From Candidatus Marinarcus aquaticus (GTDB lineage Bacteria; Campylobacterota; Campylobacteria; Campylobacterales; Arcobacteraceae), in contig NZ_PDKN01000007.1 of NCBI RefSeq assembly GCF_004116335.1, positions 62,001 to 126,000 of the forward strand: 64,000 nt of DNA. Reading direction: 5' to 3'. Each line of letters opens with the position of its first letter. The stretch's first letter is position 1. The notes beneath the pieces are model-generated. The model was not told where the DNA came from. It saw only the letters and a program-made list of their open reading frames with translations, and did no database searches. The position numbers and the translations under genes are program-made. This document shows positions 18,107 through 26,457 of the stretch, piece after piece.

Positions 18107-20065
18107 ATGACCAACAGCAAAAAAACCACCTACAAAAAACTTATATTACGCAGTATTCTGATCACACTTGCAATCACTTTGGCGATTGCATTTATCTATG
18201 CACAAGTGATGAAGAAAGACGCCATTGAGAAACTCACGCGTATTGATGCCAAAAAAACGACCCAATTGGTGTTTGAAACGCTCTACTCTTCCATGTCAAA
18301 AGGGTGGACTAAACAGGACTTACAAAACATCATTCAAAGAGTCAATAATATTGATGAAAACATGCTTGTCAATGTCTACCGAAGCGATGTTGTATCCAAA
18401 CAATTTGGAGAAATATCACGAGATTTGGAAGCTCGAACCACCAATCCATACATTCAAAAAGCACTCAATAAAGAGGAGGTATTCAACCTCATTGATGACT
18501 CAAACATTGAGTACTACTATCCCGTCATTGCCAAAGAAGAGTGTTTAACCTGTCATACACAAGCGCAAGTTGGAAGTGTTTTAGGGGTGATTGATATTTC
18601 GTATCCCATCATTGATCTGAAAATTTCACTCTCCTCACTCATTAACTTTTTTGTAGGATTTGTCATCACCTTTTCAATCATTGTATTCATTGCACTGTTT
18701 GTAAAACTTGACCGATATTTGATCCGACCAATTAAAAACTTTGTCACCAACGTTAACCAAATTTCAACCAATAAAGACATCACTCAAAGACTCGTGGAAG
18801 AACACGATATTCAAGAGATTCACTCCATGCAAACCGTCTTTAACAATATGCTTGACTCTTTAGAGTTCCAATTTTACAACGATGAACTCACAGGACTTCC
18901 AAACCGAAAACGACTGCTTGAACTGATGAATTCAAAAACCAATGCCATTTTACTGATTTTAAACATTGATAAGTTCCAAGAACTCAATGACCTTTATGGA
19001 GAAGAGGTAGGTGATGATGTTTTAAAAAGTACTGCCGAAGTATTAGAAAGAAGCATACCAGCTGAAGCGGTGTTGTTTAAACTGCATGCGGATGAATATG
19101 CGATTTATTATCCCAAAGATATTGAATATGAAGAGATCAAAACCTTTGCCATGATGCTTAATACCACAATTGAAAACAATACCTATATTGCCAATCATTC
19201 AGAAGTCTTTATCAACGCCACCATCGGGGTGGCATACGGACACAACTACTTATTGAACAATGCCGATATTGCGATGAAACTGGCGAAAAAGAAAAAGAAA
19301 AAGTATCTTATTTATGAAGCAAGTATGAATATTGAGCATGAGTATGAACAAAACTTAAAATGGTCACAACGTATCAAAGATGCCATATACAATGACAAAA
19401 TTGAACCTCTGTTCCAACCCATCGTGGACACTCAAACACAAGAGGTGGTCAAATATGAAGCGCTTATGCGAATGGTGGATGACAATGGGGATTATATCTC
19501 ACCAATTCACTTTTTAGAGTTGGCCAAAAAGAATAAACTCTATCCTCAACTCACACGTATCATGTTGGATAAAACCTTCAGCAAGTTCAAACACTTGCCG
19601 TACCAAGTCTCTATTAATATCACCGTGCAAGATATTTTAAACGAAATGGTACACAAAACCATTTTAGATAAACTCTCTGAATACAAACTGGGGGATCGCG
19701 TGGTCTTTGAAATCATTGAGTCTGAAGGGATTGAAAACTTTGAAGAGGTACTTGAATTTATCAATGAAGTGAAAAACTACGGCGCAAAAATCTCGATTGA
19801 TGACTTTGGTACAGGATACTCAAACTTTGAATATCTCATGAAACTCAAAGTCGATTACATTAAAATTGATGCATCCATGATCAAAGATATTGATACCAAT
19901 CCAAAATCACAACTGGTGACTCAAACCATTTTAGAGTTTGCGAAAAAGATGAACATTGAAACCATTGCAGAGTATATCCACTCTCAAAATGTGTATAATG
20001 CGGTCAAAAAGATTGGTATTGACTACTCACAAGGATACTTCTTCGGTGAACCAAAAGAGCTTTAA
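18107..20065 (+). CDS. Membrane c-di-GMP phosphodiesterase with periplasmic heme-binding sensor
   Basis: A 652-residue signalling protein. A transmembrane helix (about 11-31) leads to a periplasmic sensor that carries CLTCH at residues 146-150, a covalent c-type heme site, as in DUF3365/Tll0287-type sensors. A second helix (about 180-205) leads to a HAMP-like linker, a GGDEF domain and an EAL domain. The GGDEF site reads HADEY (327-331), so it is unlikely to make c-di-GMP. The EAL domain keeps EALMR (451-455), IDDFGTGYSN, DYIKIDAS and IAEYIHSQ, so it is probably an active phosphodiesterase. Redox or ligand control through the heme is inference. It is a single gene preceded by an AAGAGGG ribosome binding site. 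Confidence 0.88.
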   Translation: MTNSKKTTYKKLILRSILITLAITLAIAFIYAQVMKKDAIEKLTRIDAKKTTQLVFETLYSSMSKGWTKQDLQNIIQRVNNIDENMLVNVYRSDVVSKQFGEISRDLEARTTNPYIQKALNKEEVFNLIDDSNIEYYYPVIAKEECLTCHTQAQVGSVLGVIDISYPIIDLKISLSSLINFFVGFVITFSIIVFIALFVKLDRYLIRPIKNFVTNVNQISTNKDITQRLVEEHDIQEIHSMQTVFNNMLDSLEFQFYNDELTGLPNRKRLLELMNSKTNAILLILNIDKFQELNDLYGEEVGDDVLKSTAEVLERSIPAEAVLFKLHADEYAIYYPKDIEYEEIKTFAMMLNTTIENNTYIANHSEVFINATIGVAYGHNYLLNNADIAMKLAKKKKKKYLIYEASMNIEHEYEQNLKWSQRIKDAIYNDKIEPLFQPIVDTQTQEVVKYEALMRMVDDNGDYISPIHFLELAKKNKLYPQLTRIMLDKTFSKFKHLPYQVSINITVQDILNEMVHKTILDKLSEYKLGDRVVFEIIESEGIENFEEVLEFINEVKNYGAKISIDDFGTGYSNFEYLMKLKVDYIKIDASMIKDIDTNPKSQLVTQTILEFAKKMNIETIAEYIHSQNVYNAVKKIGIDYSQGYFFGEPKEL

Positions 20066-20110
20066 AAAACTCTTTGGTACACTATCATAAAAATATTGTA
20101 AAGGCTTTTT

Positions 20111-20674
20111 ATGATTATTAACTACAACGAATTAGAATCTATACGACGATACAAACTCATGTCCAATACCGTTATTCCAAGACCCATTGCTTGGATAGTA
20201 ACGGAAGATGAAGGCATCATCAACGCAGCACCCTTTTCATACTTCACCCCACTTTCAAGTGACCCAGCTGTGATAATAGTTTCTATTGGGCAAAAAGAGG
20301 AAGGCATCCCTAAAGACTCTTTAGCAAACATCTTAAAACACAAAAAAGCAACCATCTGTTTTGCCAATGAAAAAAATGTGGAAGAGGTGAAACTGTGCGC
20401 CAATATGCTTGATAAAAATGAAAGTGAAGTAGAAACATATAACATAGAAACTAAAAGAGTGTTGGAGCAGTTTCCTCCGATGATTGCCTCTTCACAAACC
20501 GCACTGTTTTGTGAGTTTTATGACAAAATAGATTTGCCGGGGAAAACCACGCCCATCCTACTTGAAATCAAATCTCAATATGCCCAAGACGGTCTTTTTA
20601 ATGAACGCTTTGATGGTATGCCCGATAACATTGGGCGAAGCGGCATTGTTTTTAAAAAAATGGAAGATTTATAA
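20111..20674 (+). CDS. Flavin reductase family (FMN-binding split-barrel) protein
   Basis: A 187-residue protein similar to flavoredoxin and flavin reductase-like domains. It has RPIAWIVTEDEGIINAAPFSYF near the N-terminus, the usual FMN phosphate-binding region, and later SIGQKEEG. Members bind FMN and either reduce it or carry electrons; the partner is not indicated here. It starts 45 bases after the phosphodiesterase gene and converges on the chemoreceptor gene. Confidence 0.82.
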   Translation: MIINYNELESIRRYKLMSNTVIPRPIAWIVTEDEGIINAAPFSYFTPLSSDPAVIIVSIGQKEEGIPKDSLANILKHKKATICFANEKNVEEVKLCANMLDKNESEVETYNIETKRVLEQFPPMIASSQTALFCEFYDKIDLPGKTTPILLEIKSQYAQDGLFNERFDGMPDNIGRSGIVFKKMEDL

Positions 20675-20696
20675 GCGCACAATATTGTGAGAGAAT

Positions 20697-23087
20697 TTAA
20701 AAATTCTCCCACTCTTCACTCTCTTGTTCTGTTTCTATTTCACGCTTAGACTCAACTTTGGCTGTATTTTTAGGCACTTTTTTGGTTGTTTGCTCCATTG
20801 AAATACTCTGCCCTTGTATATTTTTACCTTCAAAATTATTTCTGTTGACATTTTTAACCACTTCAAGTGCAATGAGATTGGTCTCTTTGGCAATGTCATT
20901 TGTTTTATCCGCAATGGCCGCATTCTCTTGTGTGAATTTGTCCAATTGATTCATGGCATCAGCAATTTGTGTCATACCAATGGTTTGCTCTTTGGCGGCA
21001 TTGGAAACATCATCGATTAAAGTATTCGTGGTTTCAATTTTCTGTTCTAATTCACTGAATCCTTCAATCATTTTACCACTGATGACTTTCCCATTATCAG
21101 CACGAACCGTTGCGCTTTCAACCAACTCTTTAATCTCTTTGGCGGCTTCTGCACTTCGTGCTGCAAGGTTACGTACCTCTTGTGCAACTACAGCAAAGCC
21201 TTTTCCTGCTTCTCCTGCAGTTGCAGCTTCCACTGCGGCATTGAGTGATAAAATATTGGTTTGGAATGCGATTTGGTCAATGACCGAAATGGCTTCATTG
21301 ATATTTTGTACTGTTTCATTGATTTGTTCCATTGCTTTAACCGTATCGTTTGCCAAATTTTTACCTTCATTGGCCGATGTTTTTGTATGATTAGAAACCT
21401 TTAACATCTCTTGTGCTTTTTCACTTGTTTGTTGAATGTTTCCAGTGATTTCATCAATGGATGCGGCAGTCTCTTCCAGTGAAGCCGCTTGTTCGCTCGC
21501 ATTTTTACTCAATGTCCCCACACTGCTGCTTAATTCATCAGCACTTTTTTTCAATGAAAGCCCATCATTTTGACTGCTTTGCAACATATCGGTCATCATT
21601 TTATTCATTTTAATAAGCTCTTTACCTATCTTACCGCTCTTTTGAACATCGAGTCTGGCTGTGAAATCTCTTTGTGTATATTTTGCTAAGGTATCACTGA
21701 TTTCATTTAAATCCTTACCAATAAGAGTTTGTAAATTAAGTAACATATCGTTTAAAAGATTTTTTAATTCATTTAATGAATCATTTGTTGTGCTGGCATT
21801 AATATGCCCATCAAGGTATCCATCACTCACTTTGTTAACAATTGTTTTAACTTCATCAATGAGTTTATTGTCTTTTTCAATGGCTACTTTTATAATCTCT
21901 ACATTATTATTGATCTCTTTGGCCATTTTTCCAAACTCATCATTGGATACCATTGTGATCTGCTCTGTGTTATTAGATTCTTTATTTAAATATCTGAAAA
22001 ATGAAGCTAACCCTGTAGAAATGGCTTCGAGGTTATAATTGAGTTTTCGAACGATTAAGAAAATGATGATTGCGATAATGACCAAACACACAATTGAAGC
22101 TGTAATAGAAAAATTTCTGATAAAATTAGCATTGGCCAGATACTCTTTTTTGGGTGCATTAATCACAAACGTCCAATTGGTTCCTGTATCAATAATACTG
22201 AAGGGGTTAGAATAATACAATGATTCCAAACCATCTTCGTAAGAAATTTTCATAAACTGCGTATCTTTATTGGCTTTTGAGTTTTCAAGCAATTGTATAT
22301 AATCTGCATCATTATTCGCCACTTCAATCAATTTTTTCGTTCTTAACGTTTTATTGGGATGGCTGACGATAATACCATGACTGTCAATAATAAAAGCATA
22401 GGCATGTTCAAAAATATTAACAGAATCGATCATTTTATTAAGCGTATCTAAGCTGATATCAATACCACAGACTCCAAAATATTCTCCATTGTGATACAAT
22501 GGAATACCAATGGTTGCCATTAACACTTTTTGACCATCCACATCATACAAATAAGGCTCAGTAATATATGTTTTTCCCGCCTTTTTAGGGCCTCCAATCC
22601 AAGCATCCTCTTCATTGTAAGGTGCGCCTGCTTGAACTTTTATGCCCGTATTTGATTTAACAATATAGGGGTTAAATTGACCAAATTTATCATATCCATT
22701 TTGAGACTTTGAATCCATATTTGCACTAAAAAGAAGCTCTTTGTCTTTGATTTTAAACCAAAAACCTAAAATGTCGTCATTGTATTTTAATAAAGATTTG
22801 ATATACGCTATCGTCTCTTGCTCACTTAATTTTGTATCAGTATTAAGAGACTCTTCAAATTTAAATGCCATTGCTTTAGCTATCACAATGGTTTGGTTAA
22901 TCCTATTTTGTATCTCTGCTGAATATTTCCCTGAAGCTTCAGATATCAAACTCTGCACACCCTTTTGTGCGGTTTCATAAGAGAATTTAGTCACAAAAAA
23001 AATTGTTAAACTAAACGTTACAAATGTCGTTCCTAATATATAAACTAAAAGTTTATTTCCAAAACTTTTATATTTTGACTTGTCCAT
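20697..23087 (-). CDS. Methyl-accepting chemotaxis protein with dCache sensor
   Basis: A 796-residue transmembrane chemoreceptor. TM1 lies at about 11-30, then a periplasmic double-Cache domain (about 35-320, containing [13 protein letters not shown] and [10 protein letters not shown]). TM2 lies at about 327-350, followed by a HAMP region and a long cytoplasmic coiled coil. The highly conserved tip, with [20 protein letters not shown] and [20 protein letters not shown], binds CheW and CheA. The last residues are EEWENF, fitting the xWxxF tether that recruits the adaptation methyltransferase CheR. Cache receptors of this kind usually sense small carboxylates, amino acids or similar ligands. 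The 151-base upstream region shows nothing I can assign. Confidence 0.93.
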   Translation of the reverse strand: MDKSKYKSFGNKLLVYILGTTFVTFSLTIFFVTKFSYETAQKGVQSLISEASGKYSAEIQNRINQTIVIAKAMAFKFEESLNTDTKLSEQETIAYIKSLLKYNDDILGFWFKIKDKELLFSANMDSKSQNGYDKFGQFNPYIVKSNTGIKVQAGAPYNEEDAWIGGPKKAGKTYITEPYLYDVDGQKVLMATIGIPLYHNGEYFGVCGIDISLDTLNKMIDSVNIFEHAYAFIIDSHGIIVSHPNKTLRTKKLIEVANNDADYIQLLENSKANKDTQFMKISYEDGLESLYYSNPFSIIDTGTNWTFVINAPKKEYLANANFIRNFSITASIVCLVIIAIIIFLIVRKLNYNLEAISTGLASFFRYLNKESNNTEQITMVSNDEFGKMAKEINNNVEIIKVAIEKDNKLIDEVKTIVNKVSDGYLDGHINASTTNDSLNELKNLLNDMLLNLQTLIGKDLNEISDTLAKYTQRDFTARLDVQKSGKIGKELIKMNKMMTDMLQSSQNDGLSLKKSADELSSSVGTLSKNASEQAASLEETAASIDEITGNIQQTSEKAQEMLKVSNHTKTSANEGKNLANDTVKAMEQINETVQNINEAISVIDQIAFQTNILSLNAAVEAATAGEAGKGFAVVAQEVRNLAARSAEAAKEIKELVESATVRADNGKVISGKMIEGFSELEQKIETTNTLIDDVSNAAKEQTIGMTQIADAMNQLDKFTQENAAIADKTNDIAKETNLIALEVVKNVNRNNFEGKNIQGQSISMEQTTKKVPKNTAKVESKREIETEQESEEWENF

Positions 23088-23238
23088 CTCACGCTCCTTT
23101 ATTCTTATACAATAATCATAACATAAATTGGTAGCATAAAGGTATCAAATAGGATTAAAAAATAAATCATATCGTTATTTTAAAAAAATCAGCAATGGCT
23201 TATTCTGCTCTTAATATAAGCAGAATAAACCCACCCTA

Positions 23239-24081
23239 TTACTCTACAATTTGGTGCAACTTACTGCATTGAGAAAGGTGTACGTCCCCTCCTGAAATAT
23301 CGTTGATGATGTCTTGATAAGAGTGGAAGTGTGCATTATATACATAAATAAAAACTTCATCTCCTTTTTTCAAAAAGTTGGTTTTCCCAAACTCGGTGTA
23401 TGCCGTCGCTCCTGCAGCGATAAGCAAACCTTTTTTACCTTCAATGTTTTGAATCAATGGACTTAACTCTTCAAGTGGTCCACAATCTTCTTGAGCATTG
23501 AATTTCTCTATCATCCATGTCTTTAACTGCTCAAAAAAGTATGAATAAGAGTTAACGGCACTGAGCGTCCCATAATCTTGTAAAATCCCATCTCGTCGTA
23601 CAAATGAAGCGATATGAAATTTGTCTAAAACACCTTTTTGTGTGAATTCATCAATCTTGATAAACTCAGATGAAATCCCTTTTGATGCTTTGCCCCAATT
23701 CTTTTTCGTACTCAACTTCTTATCATTTTGAATACGATTGGAACAATCATTAAACGCACTGAAGTATTGAGGAACAATGTCAAGCAACTTCCCCTCTTTA
23801 TATTTAAAATCACAAATCAAAGCAACTTCGGCTTCAACTTGAAGTTGTTCAATCTCATTGTGATTAATCGTGTTATTACAAATAGGAAATTCTCCTAAAA
23901 AACTGTTGTGATTTGGTATGTAAAACGGGAAAAGCCCTTTGGGTGCATCTTTCTCTTTTGTTTGAATTTGAGAAAAACCATCAGCCTCCCCTGCTTCACC
24001 TAAGTGATTTGCAAAGTTGCCAGCAACACCAAAACCTAAATAATCTTTTAAATCCTCTAATGAAAATGTATGTTTGTTCAT
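23239..24081 (-). CDS. DUF5718 family protein (fumarylacetoacetase-like fold)
   Basis: A 280-residue protein I associate with DUF5718, found mainly in Campylobacterota. It opens with DYLGFGVAGNFANHLGEAGE. Later segments such as VEAEVALICDF and AAGATAYTEFGK followed by LKKGDEVFIYVYN resemble the metal-binding core of the fumarylacetoacetate hydrolase superfamily. Function is not known. The downstream side (below 23239) faces the chemoreceptor promoter. Upstream lies a 31-codon gene on the same strand, possibly co-transcribed. Confidence 0.7.
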   Translation of the reverse strand: MNKHTFSLEDLKDYLGFGVAGNFANHLGEAGEADGFSQIQTKEKDAPKGLFPFYIPNHNSFLGEFPICNNTINHNEIEQLQVEAEVALICDFKYKEGKLLDIVPQYFSAFNDCSNRIQNDKKLSTKKNWGKASKGISSEFIKIDEFTQKGVLDKFHIASFVRRDGILQDYGTLSAVNSYSYFFEQLKTWMIEKFNAQEDCGPLEELSPLIQNIEGKKGLLIAAGATAYTEFGKTNFLKKGDEVFIYVYNAHFHSYQDIINDISGGDVHLSQCSKLHQIVE

Positions 24082-24200
24082 AATATTAACCTTGTGTTAT
24101 ATATTTAACAGAAGTTTTACAGTTGAGTTGTATTGACAGGATTTGTGTATAGTAGAAGTTGAGAAAAGAGTCTCTGTTAGTTTTTAAATTTTTTTAACTT

Positions 24201-24296
24201 TTAACAGCGCCTACTATACTCTGCCATTTTGACGACCTTGACAAGCCCAAGGGCGACGGCGAGATGTGTGACGACTGTTTGAATCAGTTGTTTCAT
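24201..24296 (-). CDS. 31-residue amphipathic small protein
   Basis: A tiny gene too short for usual callers. ATG at 24296-24294 is preceded by AAAGGAC at good spacing, and TAA is at 24203-24201. The product starts MKQLIQTVVTHLAVALG, continues with KVVKM and ends AEYSRRC. It is a single hydrophobic stretch with basic ends, like a small membrane or membrane-active peptide. Codons are noticeably GC-rich (GTC, CTC, GCC) against an AT-rich background, so the DNA looks selected or imported. It begins just after the terminator of the CoA-lyase operon and precedes the DUF5718 gene. The stretch 24100-24200 between it and that gene contains the inverted repeat CTGTTA ... TAACAG. No homologue is known to me. 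Confidence 0.5.
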   Translation of the reverse strand: MKQLIQTVVTHLAVALGLVKVVKMAEYSRRC

Positions 24297-24321
24297 TGTA
24301 TGTCCTTTCGAATAAAATAGA

Positions 24322-24341
24322 AAAAGAGGATAACCTCTTTT
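24322..24341 (-). terminator. Rho-independent terminator of the CoA-ester lyase operon
   Basis: Perfect 8-base inverted repeat AAAAGAGG (24322-24329) and CCTCTTTT (24334-24341) with a 4-base loop. On the minus strand it is followed by TTCTATTTTATT. It lies 47 bases after the last stop codon of the operon. Confidence 0.8.
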
Positions 24342-24387
24342 CCTAAAAGTTTTCTTTAAATTTTTTTCTTATCTTTTCAATCTAAGA

Positions 24388-25371
24388 TTATGAGAAGAAT
24401 CGCTTCTCAACCTCATCGTGAAGTTTGGTTCCAGAGTATTTTGCTCTTTGTACTAACTCCCAGAAGTATCGGTATGTGGCTCGATCATGCAACTCTCCAT
24501 CATACTGAATAGGTCCCCACTCAGCATCTTGAGCTGCGACTAAAATATTTTGTGCTGCTTCTAGTTCAGTGAAGTCTGGTTTCATTGCATCTACAATGGC
24601 TTGAACTTGTGTTGGGTAAATTGACCACATTCTCATAAATCCAAACTCGTTTCGTGCACGTTCTGCGTCTTTGTATGTTTGATAAGGGTTTTTCAAATCA
24701 AGCGTTACGTTATGACAAGGAATCACATGGTTTTGAATCGCTGCTTGGCACACTTTTGCTTTTGCTGCACCAATCAATCGGTGTTCAAACTGACCCGGGC
24801 TTCTCATGTTGATTGCGGGAATGGCTCCTTGGTATCCTGAAACAAAGTCCATCAAACCAAAGTCAAGAACTTGTAACCAAGGCAATGTTGCAATCTTCTC
24901 TACATCTTGAAGTGCTCCATGTGTCTCAATCAAGATATGAATAGGAATCTCTCTTGTAATCCCTGAATCTTTGGCTACTTTTTGAATATACTCAATTTGC
25001 GTTTTAACATCTTCATATGATGTTGTTTTTGGCAATGTAATGTACGCTAACTTTTCACCAGCTCCAGGAACTAAGATGTCCACATCTTGTCTCCAATCAG
25101 GGTGTGAGAAGTCATGGATTCGTGTTCCAGCCATACCATAAGGGTTCTCTTGGGAGTTCACCACTCGTACAATCATCTGTGCGTGTTCAACCTCTTTTCC
25201 TGTTTCAGCGCCATCTTCACAATCGCATGTGATATCAAATACAGGTCCCAGTTTTCGTTGCATCTCGAACCCTTTTTTAATCAACTTTTCACTTCCTGCA
25301 AAGTGCTCGCATGTTGGAATAATTGGTAAACTTTTACCTGCTTCAAATAGTGCTTCATTTGGATGTGTCAT
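24388..25371 (-). CDS. mcl: Malyl-CoA / beta-methylmalyl-CoA lyase-like enzyme
   Basis: A 327-residue CitE-family TIM-barrel lyase that reversibly cleaves or joins a 3-hydroxyacyl-CoA such as malyl-CoA or beta-methylmalyl-CoA (glyoxylate plus acetyl- or propionyl-CoA). Conserved features are PTCEHFAGSEKLI near the start, the DCEDGA acidic motif, the catalytic Glu in LIETHGAL and the metal-binding Asp in FGLMDFVSG. The family resemblance is to the mcl genes that sit beside a MaoC-type mesaconyl-CoA hydratase in several proteobacteria, as here. It is the last gene of the operon and is followed by a good terminator. The exact substrate is inferred from family and neighbours. Confidence 0.85.
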   Translation of the reverse strand: MTHPNEALFEAGKSLPIIPTCEHFAGSEKLIKKGFEMQRKLGPVFDITCDCEDGAETGKEVEHAQMIVRVVNSQENPYGMAGTRIHDFSHPDWRQDVDILVPGAGEKLAYITLPKTTSYEDVKTQIEYIQKVAKDSGITREIPIHILIETHGALQDVEKIATLPWLQVLDFGLMDFVSGYQGAIPAINMRSPGQFEHRLIGAAKAKVCQAAIQNHVIPCHNVTLDLKNPYQTYKDAERARNEFGFMRMWSIYPTQVQAIVDAMKPDFTELEAAQNILVAAQDAEWGPIQYDGELHDRATYRYFWELVQRAKYSGTKLHDEVEKRFFS

Positions 25372-25392
25372 TTTGTTTCCTTATATCATTTT

Positions 25393-26448
25393 TTATTTTT
25401 TTGTTGGTATGACTACCGTGTAGTCTAAATCCAATACAACATTTGGAAGATACTTACCATCTTCACCTTTTGCTGATTCAATTGCTTGTGGCGTTTCATT
25501 TTTCAATGCCACTGTTCTTAGTCGTAATAACCCAATGTCACTGCGACCTTCAAGTTCAATTTTTTCTAACACTTCACTGTAGGCATAAATTGTATCGCCT
25601 GCATACGTTGGATTACAATGACTTCCTGCATTGATTGCATAAATCCATTGCGCATTTTGTAACCCGTTAAATGAGATCGTTCGTGCCATAGAGATAACAT
25701 GACCTCCATACATCAAACGCTCACCCATAGGAGTACTTTTCATCATATGGTCATTGAAGTGTACCTTTGCATTGTTTTGGTACAATTTCGTGGCCAATGT
25801 GTGATCAGAATCATCCACCGTGATTCCCTCAATATGATTGAGCCGTTCACCCACTTCATAATCTTCAAAAAAGAAACTTCCTCCTGTGGCATTGGTATCA
25901 ATATTTTTTGCTACAGGAATATTCACCTCTTTGGCAATCGGTGTGGTGGGTGCAAATGTTGGAACCTCATTGATACCACTCATTTCCCCTTTGTTTCGTT
26001 TGTGTACCATCACCCAACGCTTTAGGTTCAGAACTTCCAAACCATTTTGGTTGTACCCAATTGAGTGCACATACACCACCCCACTTTTACCATTTGAGTT
26101 CTCTTTTAAGCCAATGATTTGAGTTTCTAGTCGAACCGTATCTCCAACAAATACTGGGTTAGGAAAAGATACTTCGGCATACCCTAAATTGGCAATGGCA
26201 TTTAACGAAATATCTTGTACCGATTTTCCAAATGTCAAGTGAAACATCAACAAGTCATCTAAAGGCTTTTTTTCATACCCAAACTCTTGTGCCAAAACAT
26301 CGCTTGAATGAAGCGCAAACCGGCTCCCTGTAAAAGCGATGTACAAAGAGACATCCCCATCTGTAATGGTACGTGGAAGTGGGTGAATGATTTTTTGACC
26401 GATTTTAAAATCTTCAAAATAGTTGCCTGTATTAATTTTACTGCTCAT
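25393..26448 (-). CDS. mch: Mesaconyl-CoA hydratase (beta-methylmalyl-CoA dehydratase)-like, double hot-dog MaoC family
   Basis: A 351-residue protein with two hot-dog domains. The N-terminal half (NYFEDFKIGQKIIH, then VQDISLNAIANLGYAEVSFPNPV) and the C-terminal half (FFEDYEVGERLNH, then ERLMYGGHVISMART) each resemble MaoC hydratases. Characterised relatives interconvert mesaconyl-C1-CoA and beta-methylmalyl-CoA. With the neighbouring lyase this would link mesaconyl-CoA to glyoxylate and propionyl-CoA. I placed the start at ATG 26448, since AAGGAG at 26455-26460 is ideally spaced; an in-frame GTG at 26454 is too close to it. The gene overlaps neither neighbour but is only 9 bases after the ligase fusion. 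Confidence 0.86.
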   Translation of the reverse strand: MSSKINTGNYFEDFKIGQKIIHPLPRTITDGDVSLYIAFTGSRFALHSSDVLAQEFGYEKKPLDDLLMFHLTFGKSVQDISLNAIANLGYAEVSFPNPVFVGDTVRLETQIIGLKENSNGKSGVVYVHSIGYNQNGLEVLNLKRWVMVHKRNKGEMSGINEVPTFAPTTPIAKEVNIPVAKNIDTNATGGSFFFEDYEVGERLNHIEGITVDDSDHTLATKLYQNNAKVHFNDHMMKSTPMGERLMYGGHVISMARTISFNGLQNAQWIYAINAGSHCNPTYAGDTIYAYSEVLEKIELEGRSDIGLLRLRTVALKNETPQAIESAKGEDGKYLPNVVLDLDYTVVIPTKK

Positions 26449-26457
26449 ACTCACTCC

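Noticed and set aside
20670-20710. Palindrome GAGAATTT/AAATTCTC between the flavin reductase and chemoreceptor genes as a bidirectional terminator
   Set aside because: It is AT-rich with almost no loop and no T-run in either direction; it includes the chemoreceptor stop codon.
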